The notes under the pieces were generated by a model that was not told the origin of the DNA, made no database searches, and was given only the letters and a program-made list of their open reading frames with translations. From contig WHUX01000020.1 in NCBI GenBank assembly GCA_015179025.1, positions 1-64,000 on the forward strand: a stretch of 64,000 nt of DNA, read 5' to 3'. Source of the stretch: Terfezia claveryi (taxonomy: Eukaryota > Ascomycota > Pezizomycetes > Pezizales > Pezizaceae). Shown in pieces: positions 34,168 through 45,184 of this stretch. A program made the position numbers and the translations under genes. Every line of letters starts with the position of its first letter. Position 1 is the stretch's first letter.

Positions 34168-36273
34168 ATGGCCTCAATAACTACACTCCGTGAGTATATT
34201 CATATTCTATATCCCACCTGGTTTCATTCAGTCCCGACTAAGACAAGCTTTGGTGCTCTAGCAAGCGATATCATTATCGATAATATCATTCCCCTCCTAT
34301 CCGTCAAAGAATTCCTCAACTTGTGTGCAGCTTGCGTAAGTTCCCTCCTCTGTGGAGATTCCCACTTTCTTTGACTGACTGTCACAGAAAGCATTATTAT
34401 CCTTTGCAGATGACGAGGTCTATTGGCGGAAACTTACCATATCCACCTTCCGTCTCCCTGCCCAGCCTCTGCGAGAAAAAGGATGGCGAGAGCTCTACAA
34501 GAATCTCCACAGGGCAATATTATACACATGGGGTTCAAACGAAGAGGGAAGATTAGGTCATCATCCTAGTCATAGGAAGGTACAGTCCCCGTGGGACGTC
34601 GATCTCGCAGTAAATCAAGTGGCTGTCGATGTTGTAATGGGGTCAGTAATCTTGACTCCTCGGAGAATATGAAATTAGCTGTGAAAGTTTAGTCTGGCTT
34701 GGTGAAAACTAATCTTGTAAGTAGAGGGTGGAGTACCACTGTACTCACTGCATCTGGCTCCCTATATACCTGGGGTGCATTGAGTAGATTCCATGGCTCC
34801 TACAGCAGTTACCCGCAAAAATCGACCTCAGGCGAGCGAGCTGCGAAGCTTACGTTCCCAGCAGCTCATTCATCGACCAATATCATCGAAGTCTCTAGTG
34901 GCCGATCGCACGTCCTTGGTCTATCAGAAGAAGGCCGTATCTGGTCTTGGACTCAGGACGATCAACCCGGGAGGTTCATCAAATTCATCCACGTAGATAC
35001 AATAACGTATGGGTCCACTTACTATGGAGCCAGGCGGGCTCGAGGTACTATTGAGAGAGTGGCTGCTGGGTGGAACCATAGTGCAGCCCTTGTCAACGGT
35101 GTCGGAATCGTGGTATGGTTCCCGATCCCCCAAGGTACTCCTGGTGAAGAAGGCATCCTCGTCGATGGCGAGCTCGTCCTTGGTACATGTTACATCGAAG
35201 GCGCTCTGAAGCCCCCAACCATATCTGACGAAGACTGGGCGTATGCCAAAGAGGTAGGGGAGGTCACTGGCATCATGGCTGGAGATTCATACCTTGTTTT
35301 CTTGACCAAGCCTGGCAAGGTGTACGCCGTATGTGCAGAACCTAACATGGTAGCCGGCACGCGGCCAGTTCAACTATGTTATTTCTCTGCACCCACAGGT
35401 CGAAAGCCAATGTCTTACATCTCTGGCAGCTTTTGCAAGTTTGCAGTCTTCAATAGCGATGGTCTCGTTTACATCGGTACTAAAGACCAAGTTCAGGAGG
35501 CCCTTGTGCAAGGCTCTGAGGTGGAAGTCAAAGGCAAGCCAACCGTCATTCCCAGTCTGCAAAAACGTGGTATTGTAGCTATTGCATTCGGTGACTACCA
35601 CTCTCTGGCCCTGACAGCCGAAGGAAAGGTACTATCTTGGGGCACAGAGCCGCAAATGTGTGGATGCTTAGGTCACGGCCCAGTAGAAATTGCGAGGAAG
35701 AGGGGTGTAAAATTCACCGTTCATGGGCAACTGGATGAACCGACAGAGGTCAGATTCGACTCGCTTGAGACCAGCAACCCCCAGAAACCGAAAGATTACC
35801 AATACTTTATTTTCAATATCTCCGCAGCGGGTTGGCACTCTGGTGGGCTTGCCTTGGCTCCAAGCCGGGAATATGGAGACTTTTCAAGGTTTGAGAGACC
35901 CTATGGGGCAATACCTATGGAACAGCCCCAACAGCCTCACCTGGGGAGAATTGCCCACGCTAGGGCACCACCGGGGGAGATGGGACATGGCTCAAGGGTG
36001 AGGCCGGGTGAGGAGAGTACAGTTCAAAGAGGGCATGCAATTCCGACTTTCATCGGCTCGAACCCTAATCCATTCATTCCTCATAGGGCAATGAGGCCTG
36101 CACCGGGGGCGTTTCCGAATCCGACACTGATGACGGGTGGGGCTTTACTGATGGGGCAGGAGGATATGCGGAGGGAGGAAGAGCCAGAGAGGAGGAGGAA
36201 TCAAGAAAATGGTGGACAAGAGCAGGATGGTGGTAGTGATGACTGGACTGGTGGTTGGTGCTCTGCTTCGTAA
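34168..36273 (+). CDS. F-box protein with RCC1 repeats, Saf1-like
   Basis: Predicted 633 residues from exons 34168-34189, 34262-34335, 34388-34641 and 34722-36273. The N-terminus MASITTLPSDIIIDNIIPLL followed by SVKEFLNLCAACKALLSF is an F-box; the rest has RCC1-like beta-propeller blades such as LYTWGSNEEGRLGHHP, GWSTTVLTASGSLYTWG, SSGRSHVLGLSEEGRIWSW, AAGWNHSAALVNG and FGDYHSLALTAEGKVLSWG. The order matches yeast Saf1 (SCF-associated factor 1), which delivers substrates to the SCF ubiquitin ligase; the yeast protein targets unprocessed vacuolar proteins. The C-terminal 130 residues are Pro/Gly/Glu-rich and probably disordered. The last intron is best explained by an AAG acceptor at 34719-34721, since a nearer TAG acceptor gives the wrong phase. 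Confidence 0.88.
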
Positions 36274-36952
36274 ATATGGAACTCAACTTGGGTTTGTATT
36301 AGGACGATTATTGTTTGGTTTGTTTTGCGTAATTGGGTTTTACGGTTTTAAGCACCACGATAGTCTTATGTAATTATCCATCTCTTTGAACTTGTGGTCT
36401 CATGATAACCCTCCATCTAAATCCGCCTTTAGGTGAGGTTTATTCTCACTAAGATTGCGGTTCAACAGTTGGATGGGGACTATCTAGCACTGGCCTTTCC
36501 ACAATCTTTACCATCACACTTGACGCACTTGTTATAATGTCCCTCATCCACAAGACTTGAAACTCCAGTTTCCAGAAAAACCTTGCAACCTGGGAATTCT
36601 TGAATTTCGTTTGTAGGGAAATGGACTTTGTATGATGCTGGATCTCTTTGATTTAAGTGAACAGGCCTCTGAATCCACGCTGTCTGTGCTTCATTTAACT
36701 TCGAGTTCCGAGGTCAATCCTGCCTTGACATTCTGCTACCTACCACTGCTACTAGAGACAGCGGACGCCGACTGTAATCCTATAGGGCCAGAATATGTGG
36801 ATACAAAAGTACATTTTAGAGGGTAATAGTGTTTGCTGTGCACATAGAGATGCATGTGTGATGATGATACGGCGTATAAACTAACCTATATAGAAATAAT
36901 GACAAGTTTGATTTCAGAATATTTATAAATTTAAAACATTGTTTACTCAAGC
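36274..36952. other. Intergenic region before tRNA-Lys
   Basis: 3' flank of the F-box gene. A 64-codon frame (36632-36826) has no family signature. AT-rich in the last 60 bp before the tRNA. Confidence 0.5.
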
Positions 36953-37043
36953 GCCCGGTTGGCTCAGTCGGTAGAGCGTGTGACTCTTAATGGTATAAAC
37001 CTGAGGGATCTCAAGGTCGCGAGTTCGAGCCTCGCATTGGGCT
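36953..37043 (+). tRNA. tRNA-Lys(CUU) with an 18-nt intron
   Basis: Acceptor stem GCCCGGT pairs with ATTGGGC (two G-T pairs), the D stem GCTC with GAGC, and the T arm is GCGAG-TTCGAGC-CTCGC. The anticodon loop is CTCTTAA with anticodon CTT at 36986-36988. An 18-nt intron occupies 36990-37007, one base 3' of the anticodon, the standard nuclear position. The mature length is 73 nt plus CCA. One mismatch (T opposite T) sits in the middle of the anticodon stem. The discriminator base is T. A T5 run just downstream (37046-37050) would serve as the Pol III terminator. Confidence 0.92.
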
Positions 37044-37353
37044 TATTTTTGTGGGGGGGTTTATAATTTTTGTTTTCCGCTGACATAACTTTACTCTATG
37101 TAATTATCTGTAAGTTTATATCGCCAAGGGTAACTGTCCTGCGCGGAATTGAGAACGAAGTGTATGTATGTAGTCTAGTATGTATGTAGAGTACTACTTG
37201 CTCTACAGGGTATTTCCACGCACAACCAAACAGCAAAGCTATATAAATAAAAGACCAAGCTATATAAATAAAAGACCCTCCCTCTAAAAAAATATTCTTA
37301 CTACGTTCGTCTCTCTCTTCTTCTCTCTCTCTCTGATACAAAGTATTTATATT
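37044..37353. other. Spacer with a 21-bp tandem duplication
   Basis: A 21-bp unit (AAGCTATATAAATAAAAGACC, positions 37236-37256) is repeated immediately at 37257-37277, and TC-rich microsatellite sequence follows at about 37310-37335. This is the 3' flank of the CorA gene. No gene seen. Confidence 0.7.
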
Positions 37354-39590
37354 TCAACCCTCCCTAAACGTCTCCCTCTTTTGCAACCCCCCTTTGCCAA
37401 ACTTCACCTCGGCCCTCTTCCTCTCCTCCTTCTGCTTCTTATAACTCCGCTGGTTGAACTTGATCCCGAGCTTCCTGAACAGGGTTTTTCCGAGGAGCCA
37501 CAGCGCGGTGAAAAATGCGAGGGGGATGGCGATTTTCCAGAAATAGCTATTACACCAAGGCCAGGTTCGTTAGAGTAAAAATCATAGAAATATGGTGGCG
37601 GTGTAGGAAGCGGGGCCGTACGCTTCGGAATGGGTTTGCACTGAATCCATTATTTCGAAATTCATACCGAAGTATCCTGTTAGGAAAGTGAGGGGGAGGA
37701 AGAGGATTGTTACGAGACTATATTGAGAAAATTTGTTAGATAAATAGGATTGGATTGGGATAAATTAGATTAGTGATGTGAAAATAAATAACCAAAAAAA
37801 AACATCCAAAAGGGGCATCAGTGGTCCAGTGGTATGATGAATCGTTGCCATCGATTCGACCGGGGTTCGATTCCCCGCTGATGCATAAGGCAGCATCCTC
37901 ATTTGGATGCGTCCTTTTTCGTCTTTTTGATATACGTAGGCGGAATTATCAAGTCAAGGGGGTTGAATTTAGGGGACATACGTTAATTTTTTCATACTCT
38001 CGTTTTGTAAAGAGCCGATAGTGTTGAAGATTAGATCGATCCTGCCGCCACAATTAGGATTACCCTCAACTTAGACAACCCAGCGGCATCGATAGACAGC
38101 TCACATATTATCCGCCCCCCTCTTCATAGTATCCAGCCTCTCCATCATCATCACACAATGATCCTCCACATCCGTCAGGTACGTCTTCCCCATCTCACTA
38201 ATCTCCACGCCATACAACGCCCCACCCGGCAGCTTCCTATTCGGGTCCAATTTATGACCCTTCAAGGAATTAATTAACCCAACCACCGGCGCAATCGTCT
38301 GTTTCAACAAACTCAACTCAGAAGTCAAGATATACAACGCACCAGTATGTTGAATATCCGGGCTCGTAATAACGCTGACCTCAAGATCCGCCATCACATC
38401 CTGATACGCATGAATAACTGGAAACGCCAAATCAATGATCGCATCAACGATACCCTGTACGACCATAGACGCATCGCACGAGCTGCGGAGCACGGTATGT
38501 TCGCTTCCTAACCGCTCGAGGATAGGTGGCTCGACATCATCCGCCGAGTTTTCAAAGAAACTGATAACCGTGTTACAGCTGGTGAGGAATATCGACACTT
38601 GCTCTACACTGACTAGCATCTTCTTCGCGGCAAGGGGGGAGTGTTTCTCCATGAATGCTACTCGCTCGGCGTTTGCGGCTCCACCATAGTAGTGTTGGAG
38701 GGATTTGTATTCGCGCTGCAAGGGCTGGTTGGTGCAGCCGTTGGCACTGTCGACGGTGGCAGTGACGGGGAGGATCACAGCGCCTGATTCGGCTTTCTGG
38801 TGGCGCCTGAAAATACGTTGGAGGAAGGTGGGCGGCCGGCCGAGGGGTTTTTCGGCGGGGTTGCATTCAGTTGCGTGAACCAGTTTAAGCATGGTAAGAT
38901 TGACTATAGGAGGGTGTTATTATACAAGAGGACTATGAATGAGTTTCTTGTAAGAAAAGATCTTACTGAATGCATGATCTGAATACCAATCGCACTTTGT
39001 CCGGTTCTTCGTGTTGAGTAGATCCTCAAGAGCTATTCGCCGCCGATTGAACCCCCGTTAGCTGCCCATCCCCACCAAACAGATGGTCTATTCATATCCA
39101 TCTGGAGCCAGCGATGAAGCCTACAAGACGGGCTTCAATTGCACTCACCCAGACTATGCAATTTATATTTTTTCGCCACAGCGCTAATACAATCCCAACT
39201 CAATCCATTCAGATTGATCCACCTAACTAAAGACCACTCGGGCCTGTCCTCCTCCAAGAACTCCCTCAAACTGTCATTCTCCAACTCCGTTTGAATAACC
39301 TGGTCCTGTGAGAAGTCCACCACGGTAATTCCACAACGGGTATGTAGTTCCACCTTCGAATCCGGGCTCAACCCGGGCTCAGACCCAGGTATCAATGTAA
39401 CATATTTGGAATTTTTCACTGTATTGGAAGGACCACGCCGGCGCGGGCCCGAGGCGGAGACTGTGCTGAAGCGGCGAGCGGGAATGCCAATGCCAGAGGT
39501 TGGTGAGTGTGGGGTGAGAAGAGACTCTACAGCGAAGGGCTTCTGGGCGTGGTCGTCGGGAGTTTTTGGGGGTTGGGGAGGGTCCAACAT
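37354..39590 (-). CDS. CorA-family Mg2+ transporter-like protein
   Basis: Predicted 551 residues from minus-strand exons 39149-39590, 38967-39032, 38105-38903, 37982-38041, 37622-37717 and 37354-37546, all in phase. The cytosolic N-terminal part contains FLEEDRPEWSLVRWINLNGL and ALEDLLNTKNRTKCDWYSDH, where CorA proteins have their HPLxxEDxL...R.K segment. Near the C-terminus come FNTIGSLQNESMKKLTYV-type helix sequence, a first membrane helix (LVTILFLPLTFLTGYF), the diagnostic GMN motif at residues 473-475 and a second helix (KIAIPLAFFTALWLLG), then a basic tail. The family forms pentameric channels for Mg2+ or related divalent cations; fungal versions occur in plasma, vacuolar and mitochondrial membranes, and which applies here is not clear. 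Intron 4 (37718-37981) is long and contains tRNA-Gly on the opposite strand. Confidence 0.92.
37815..37885 (+). tRNA. tRNA-Gly(GCC), nested in a CorA intron
   Basis: A 71-nt intron-less cloverleaf: acceptor GCATCAG with CTGATGC, anticodon stem AATCG with CGATT around the loop TTGCCAT (anticodon GCC), T arm CGGGG-TTCGATT-CCCCG, and discriminator A. All stems pair perfectly. The gene lies wholly inside intron 4 of the minus-strand CorA gene, on the opposite strand. A Pol III T5 terminator appears at 37915-37919, preceded by a small hairpin (37893-37898 with 37905-37910). Confidence 0.95.
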
Positions 39591-40487
39591 CGCTGGAGCT
39601 TGGTGTTTGTTTGTTTGTTTGTTTGTTTGTTTGTTTGTTTTGTAGTTTCGGACTACCAGGCGGCTCTCGCGACGCCCGAGTGTTTTTATATATATTGCCT
39701 TTGAAGGCTTGGACTATAGACTCGGGAAAATGTCGAATCGGATTCCAATCGATGTCCCCTGGCGAACTTGAGCGGCGAGGTGAGGTGGACAACTGTGGAA
39801 ATATGCAATACAGAGCCGGTCCCGCTAAGTCCCGCCGTTTGATGAGGTCGACCGGGGTTGAGTGAGATTGAACACCAAAACACCTTGTTCTCACAAATAC
39901 AAAACATCTCTTCAATCGACAGATGCCTGGCCGGTGCACGAGAACAATTGAGGGCTGCAGCTGCTCAGCTGCTTGAGGAGCATAAAGGCACTTCAGAACC
40001 TCCCTATTCCTCAGCCCACCAAATCCCAGCGATGCTTTTGGCCTCTGACGGCGAGAATGTATAATAATCACGTATGATGATATTCATGATATTCATCAGA
40101 TTCTTCACACATATCACGAGATCACACAATGCCATGGCAAGCGGATTCTCGCCCTTCTAGCAGTAAGCACTACCACAGATCCAATGACGCGACCCATAAC
40201 GCGACCCATAACACGACCAATGACGCTGCAGCGCTGATACTGAGGTCATAGCCTATATCTTGTTTTCTGGGTCATAAAGGCCCTTGTGGGTGTGGACAGG
40301 GAGTGGATACATACATATCCGTATATGGGGGAAGAAGCAATATTTGTAATAAACACAGCAGGCCCAACTCGGATTTGCTGCTACTTCTTTGTACCCCCTT
40401 CCGATAGTATCAGCCTAGCAAGCGAGCGTTACGTATCTATTTCAATCTCCCTCAGCACAGAGAGTAGAGCTACGATCACAAAACACA
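39591..40487. other. Divergent promoter region
   Basis: Serves the leftward CorA gene and the rightward 40488 gene. Next to the CorA start is a GTTT microsatellite (39605-39640). Near 40179-40216 the text GCGACCCATAA / ACGACCAATGA forms three imperfect direct repeats of about 11 bp. No gene seen. Confidence 0.55.
39605..39640. repeat. GTTT tetranucleotide microsatellite
   Basis: Nine perfect GTTT units. On the CorA sense strand this is an AAAC run ending about 14 bases before the start codon, so it probably lies in the 5' leader. Confidence 0.95.
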
Positions 40488-42233
40488 ATGGAGACGATCC
40501 ACAATGTCATCAACGCAGCGGCACGCAGCATCTACGGCTCAGAGGGCTCTCACGAAGAAGCAGAGCCAAAAACACTGTATAGACCCACTGAGCATCAAAT
40601 CCGTGATGAGGCCAATGGCACTACGCCTGCGGCCGAGAACCAGGTGCCAACACTGGGCCCCAGTCAAGCGGTATACTTGAACAAGCCCATCGTAACCACC
40701 ACAAATGAAACCTCGAAGCTCACGAGCGAGTCCCCGGGCTTTCGGAACTTATCGCTAAGAAGCGGCGCTGGTGAGATTCCCGGGGTCGAGGCTGGTTCTG
40801 GTGTCTACCATAGACCTGGACATGAGAGTGGGGCCGATGATGATGTCCAGCGGACGGCCAGAGAAATTGATGACGAGAGTCTCACGACAGAAGGGCACCC
40901 TCGTCCTGTGTTTGTTGGGCACGAAGCGAGTGGAGATGATATTTGCCGTGCTGATGGTAGAGATAGAGTCCAATTTGACGATTCCATAGGATCAACGGGA
41001 AGTCTAAAGCCAAGTGGAGGGCCTGACCCAGAGAGACCCAGGCAAGGCAGTGCTGGGGTAATTCCACACATGGATCTTGGAAGGCAAGGGAGTGTGCCCC
41101 TTGGAGCGAGGATTGGGACTGTCCAGGGTGGGACGGTGAAGGACCTCCAACAAGAGCTGGAAGCTGCGCAGACGGCACAGAGTGGTGGTTTGGGTGGAAT
41201 ACCGGTGGTCTTCGGTACTGGAGGTTACGATCCCACAAGTACAATGCAAGTACAAAAGGAAGGATACCACTCACTGAGCAACCCTAATGCTAGAAGATCC
41301 ATGGGGGATAGTAATCATCGGCAAGCGAAAAGCGTTTCTGAAAAAGCACAAGTGGAGCACAGAGACTTAGGAAAAAGTCCTCAGGAAGACCGTGACCCGC
41401 AGCGACAACCCGGGAAGGAGAAATCCATCTCCCAGAGCTCGCAGAAAAGGGATGAATCTCATGACGTTGAGCAAAAATCCCATTCGACTCTTCAAACTTC
41501 GCCAACTCCTACTACCGCCACTAGCACCCAATGTTCAACGGGATATCCTTCCTCGCCTACTGATCCTCATCAAGATGGTACCATGAATGTAGCTACCACA
41601 AACGATATCTCTCCCAAGGGGCCGGGTTTGAGCAAAGACACCCACAGTCCCGCAGATCCCAGCGCAGGTACAGTTCCCGCGCACGTGCAGCAGGAAACAC
41701 AAAAACACCGGGATAGAGACCACCCTACCGAAGAGCCCAAGGGGAACGTCCCGCAACCCGGGCAAGGAAGACGTGGCAGTCAAGGGATTCGGAAATGGGG
41801 AGAGAAAGAAGAAGCTGGCCATCTATGGATAAAATCCACCGGGACAGCCGCCTATGGTGGTGATTTTGATGCATCAAAGCCAGGGGCAGGGAAAGAGGCG
41901 GACAGGTTACTTGAGGGAGCTGGTGTGCATAGATCGGTAGATTCAAAACAGAAGAAAGGAGCTGAGGGGAATACAAGGAAGGGCGTGAAGGGGAACCATC
42001 ATGACCATCATGATACTACTACGACTAGTGGAAAACCGGCTGATCCAGCCCACCGCTCTGATTCTCCTGCAGACTCTGGAAAACATGGGAGACTACATAT
42101 TCCCGGGATCTTGCATCATCATGATACTAATAAGGATATTGCTGCGCCTGAAGGTGGGAGCGCTCACAAAGGGGGGGGGTTAGGTGAGAAGCTTGAGAAG
42201 ATTAAAGAGAAGGTGAAATTGCGGAAGGATTAG
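40488..42233 (+). CDS. Hydrophilic glycine/histidine-rich fungal protein
   Basis: One uninterrupted ATG-started frame of 581 residues. No enzymatic domain is visible. The protein is strongly hydrophilic and rich in Gly, Pro, Ser, Asp, His and Gln, without membrane segments. The N-terminus METIHNVINAAARSIYG could form a short amphipathic helix. Near the C-terminus is STGTAAYGGDFDASKPGAG followed by KEADRLLE, a motif I recall from several uncharacterised fungal proteins, then His-rich HHDHHD-type runs and a charged terminal helix GEKLEKIKEKVKLRKD. The composition resembles hydrophilin or stress-protective disordered proteins; that role is inference only. Antisense frames in this gene are composition shadows. 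Confidence 0.85.
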   Translation: METIHNVINAAARSIYGSEGSHEEAEPKTLYRPTEHQIRDEANGTTPAAENQVPTLGPSQAVYLNKPIVTTTNETSKLTSESPGFRNLSLRSGAGEIPGVEAGSGVYHRPGHESGADDDVQRTAREIDDESLTTEGHPRPVFVGHEASGDDICRADGRDRVQFDDSIGSTGSLKPSGGPDPERPRQGSAGVIPHMDLGRQGSVPLGARIGTVQGGTVKDLQQELEAAQTAQSGGLGGIPVVFGTGGYDPTSTMQVQKEGYHSLSNPNARRSMGDSNHRQAKSVSEKAQVEHRDLGKSPQEDRDPQRQPGKEKSISQSSQKRDESHDVEQKSHSTLQTSPTPTTATSTQCSTGYPSSPTDPHQDGTMNVATTNDISPKGPGLSKDTHSPADPSAGTVPAHVQQETQKHRDRDHPTEEPKGNVPQPGQGRRGSQGIRKWGEKEEAGHLWIKSTGTAAYGGDFDASKPGAGKEADRLLEGAGVHRSVDSKQKKGAEGNTRKGVKGNHHDHHDTTTTSGKPADPAHRSDSPADSGKHGRLHIPGILHHHDTNKDIAAPEGGSAHKGGGLGEKLEKIKEKVKLRKD

Positions 42234-42782
42234 GCATTTTCTCTTTCATGCATTGGCGCATGAGCAAACTTTGAGTATTCTTTTGGTTTCATTTTGTTGT
42301 TGGATTTTGCGGTTATAGTATAGTTTTGTATTTTAACCAAAGAATATGGGGCGGCATGTTCAGCAGATTTAATCTGTGTACCCTTAATGATATATGCAAT
42401 GCCCTCACTTTATCGAAATCAGCCGGAAAGCTATTAGGCGAATTGAGGGTAACACTACACGTGAACAAGTGCCGAAAGACAACAACAACGGTACTAGAGA
42501 TATGACAGGGGATTTAAATCTATAATATGGATTGTGATGGTGATAAAGCGGTATGCTACAGGAAATGGCCAATCCAGAGTATGTATACCTCAAGTTGCTG
42601 TATTTCTATTTAGCTTTCCTGCTGCCCTACAAGCATCGAACAAACTAACATGGGGGAGCATAGGTCTCTCTCTCTCTGTGTGTGTGTGTGTGTGCCTCTG
42701 CCTGTCGTGTTGATTAAACTTGTAGTTGTTCGGCCCGTCGTCAATTTTACACCAAACCAACTCACCTTTTTTATTGTGGGGG

Positions 42783-42814
<32 letters not shown>

Positions 42815-44081
42815 TACAGATTAGTTAAAGAATATGGGGTGAAGTGGTTTGCCGTGTTAACCTTCCCATAGAAAACGGAATTTACCCATGTTTTCCCCTA
42901 ATTTGGAGCAGTTCTAGACATTTTTTTGATTGGAGAGAAGAGAAGGGGGGGAAGGGGAATGTTAAGTGAAGTATGAATTCTGGATAATTTCAACATGATT
43001 CTAGAAATATCTAAACAATTGAGGAGCCCCGAGGGGGCGGGGGGGAAGGGAAGCATCTCTCGGGAGGAAGATAATAGACGTTATTTGGCATACCTACGTG
43101 TTAAATACGCAACCCCAGCTATATGCAAATAAGACTGAGCATGAAGAGTTGACTATTGCAACTAGGTAGTCCTAATGAAAGTATATTGTGCTGGGTATAA
43201 ATCTAAGCCATGCACCGTCACAGTTATGAGTCTGACATTATATGTACAAAAGTTGTTGACACAACTTCTAATTATAATATTACCCGATTGGGCGACTACC
43301 ACATTCGGGTATTTTTGATTCTTGATCTGAAGAGTCCTGGCGCAACTTATATTGCCCATGTAGTCTGGGTTGGCACAGGAGGGGTTATTGTCCGTGGTCA
43401 CAAGAACCGAAACGGGGTAACACAGCCAGTATTGGTGAAGATCATCTTTCGTGCCGGTGATATCACAACGGATGAAAGGTAAAATATCCGAGACTACCTA
43501 ATGGCTTGCAAAGGAAACAAGCTCCTTGATGCCTTGTGAATTTCTTTGAGAAGCAGGGAAAAGAAAGAATCCGTTCATATACTCTCATAAGATGCCCTCT
43601 TGGTGATAGTCACTCCCTACTTACCAAACAGGCCGCATTGAACGTAAACTCCTGCTGAATAAACAAGCAAACGGAAATGAAACATAACTTTAAAAAAGAG
43701 AAAGGGAGAATAGAACTTAAAGCCATGGCACAAATACTAAAATTGATATCGAGGGCCGACGCTTGCGAATGCAGGACACAGAGTATAAAGAAGGGAAAGA
43801 ACAAGGCGCCAAACCAATAAATAGAGAAATTCCGTACCCTTCAACTAGTCTGATTGGCACGAGCCGTCCTGTGCTTCCAACCCCATTGGAGAATTAAAAG
43901 AGGTGCGTATAAGGAAACCCCTGCGCTATGGTTATTCAACAATGTGAGAGTGCGGCCACCAAAAGGAATGAGCCGAGCCGAAACTGACTGAAAACCGTAA
44001 ATACTTTTGGCCGAACCCAGAGAACAGTGAAACGTAGGATGCTCTAAGAAAATTTCCGTCTAGTATTGTGTTTTTGGCCAC
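42234..44081. other. Intergenic region, 1.8 kb
   Basis: Contains a CT then GT dinucleotide run (about 42666-42694), a 30-base A homopolymer (42783-42812) and one variant copy of the dispersed motif (43361-43376). A 90-codon ATG frame (43210-43482) overlaps a frame of similar size on the other strand and has no family signature, so neither was called. Confidence 0.55.
42783..42812. repeat. 30-base A homopolymer
   Basis: Uninterrupted A run of 30 bases, not followed by a recognised retroposon. Length may be affected by sequencing. Confidence 0.9.
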
Positions 44082-45184
44082 TCAGTAATATCCGTAGCCA
44101 CTCATCCTATTTCCATGGTAGGTGCTTCCTGCATAATCACTGATAGGCCCCTCATGTGTGTATACGGTATGCCTTCTGTCTTCTTCTGGCAGTAGATCCT
44201 TGACTTCCCAAACATTGGTCTTCATCCCAACACTGAACTCAAGGTCCTCCCGGGTGATAGAGTCCCAATACTGTAACATATGTAAGCGGTGCAATCTCAA
44301 CTTGTAGAATTAGGTTACCAACCTTGTATACCATCATAACTCCCAAAAGATTGCATATTGTAGCGAAGAATACTCCGTCAAAATAATGCGCTACTTGCTC
44401 ACAAACTTTAGCACTGAAGGCATTAAAGAGTACCTGGCCGATGACGAAAAAGAATACACCGAATGCAATATCCCCCAATGGCCAACGGTCCTCCAACGTT
44501 CCTACAACTAAGAATATCTGTGCACAGATGTATACGAACAGAAATAGGGCGTTGATGACGTAAAGCAAGATGAATAGTGGCAGCGTATTGCTTGGTGACA
44601 GCCCAATCCAAGACTGGAAGGTGCAGATAGCAACACCACCAGTGATGATGAACATGATAACGGAAACAATCCGCAGAAGCCATACAGACAACGCCGTGCC
44701 ATCTTCATAAACTTGATAACCTATAAACCCGTTGATGAGAAGGCATGTGCATAGTGCCGACGTCAAGCCTGACTGCACTGCGACAAAGTATGCGTATGGC
44801 GCTGACCCAATCGGAATAACTCCAGCATCAAGACATAGCGAAAGGACAGTTAAAACCATGAACAGATAGAAGAATGTAGTGATTTCCTTGCGCCCTGATT
44901 GTAAGTTAGCCTCAAGACCCACGCAAGCTCAAAGTGAGATATCACCTACCAACGGCTGTGAACTTCGACCGCACATGGAGAACCATTATAATGGTCATTA
45001 TCAATGACAGTATGTGTACAAAGCTGTTCGCTCCTTGAAAGATGATCGTATTCGCAAAATCTATGCTCCTAGCATAGCATACTGGCTCGATCCCCCTCCC
45101 AGCGCCACCGTTATATGGCCCAATCAAAGGGCATAATGGCAGCGGCGCGTTCTCGCATAGCGACTGAAAGCTTCCAAACCCCAT
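44082..45184 (-). CDS. CHS7: Chitin synthase export chaperone Chs7
   Basis: Predicted 331 residues from minus-strand exons 44950-45184, 44323-44894 and 44082-44270, all in phase. The start [20 protein letters not shown] is the conserved Chs7 N-terminus, which decides this ATG over any extension. About seven hydrophobic helices follow, with family blocks [99 protein letters not shown] and [17 protein letters not shown]. Chs7 resides in the endoplasmic reticulum and is needed for export of the class IV chitin synthase (yeast Chs3) to the cell surface. The C-terminal tail is Tyr/Gly-rich. Intron 2 uses a GTTGGT donor. Confidence 0.96.

Noticed and set aside
43210..43482. A 90-codon ATG frame
   Set aside because: A similar-sized frame exists on the opposite strand, there is no recognisable motif, and it includes a copy of the dispersed non-coding motif.
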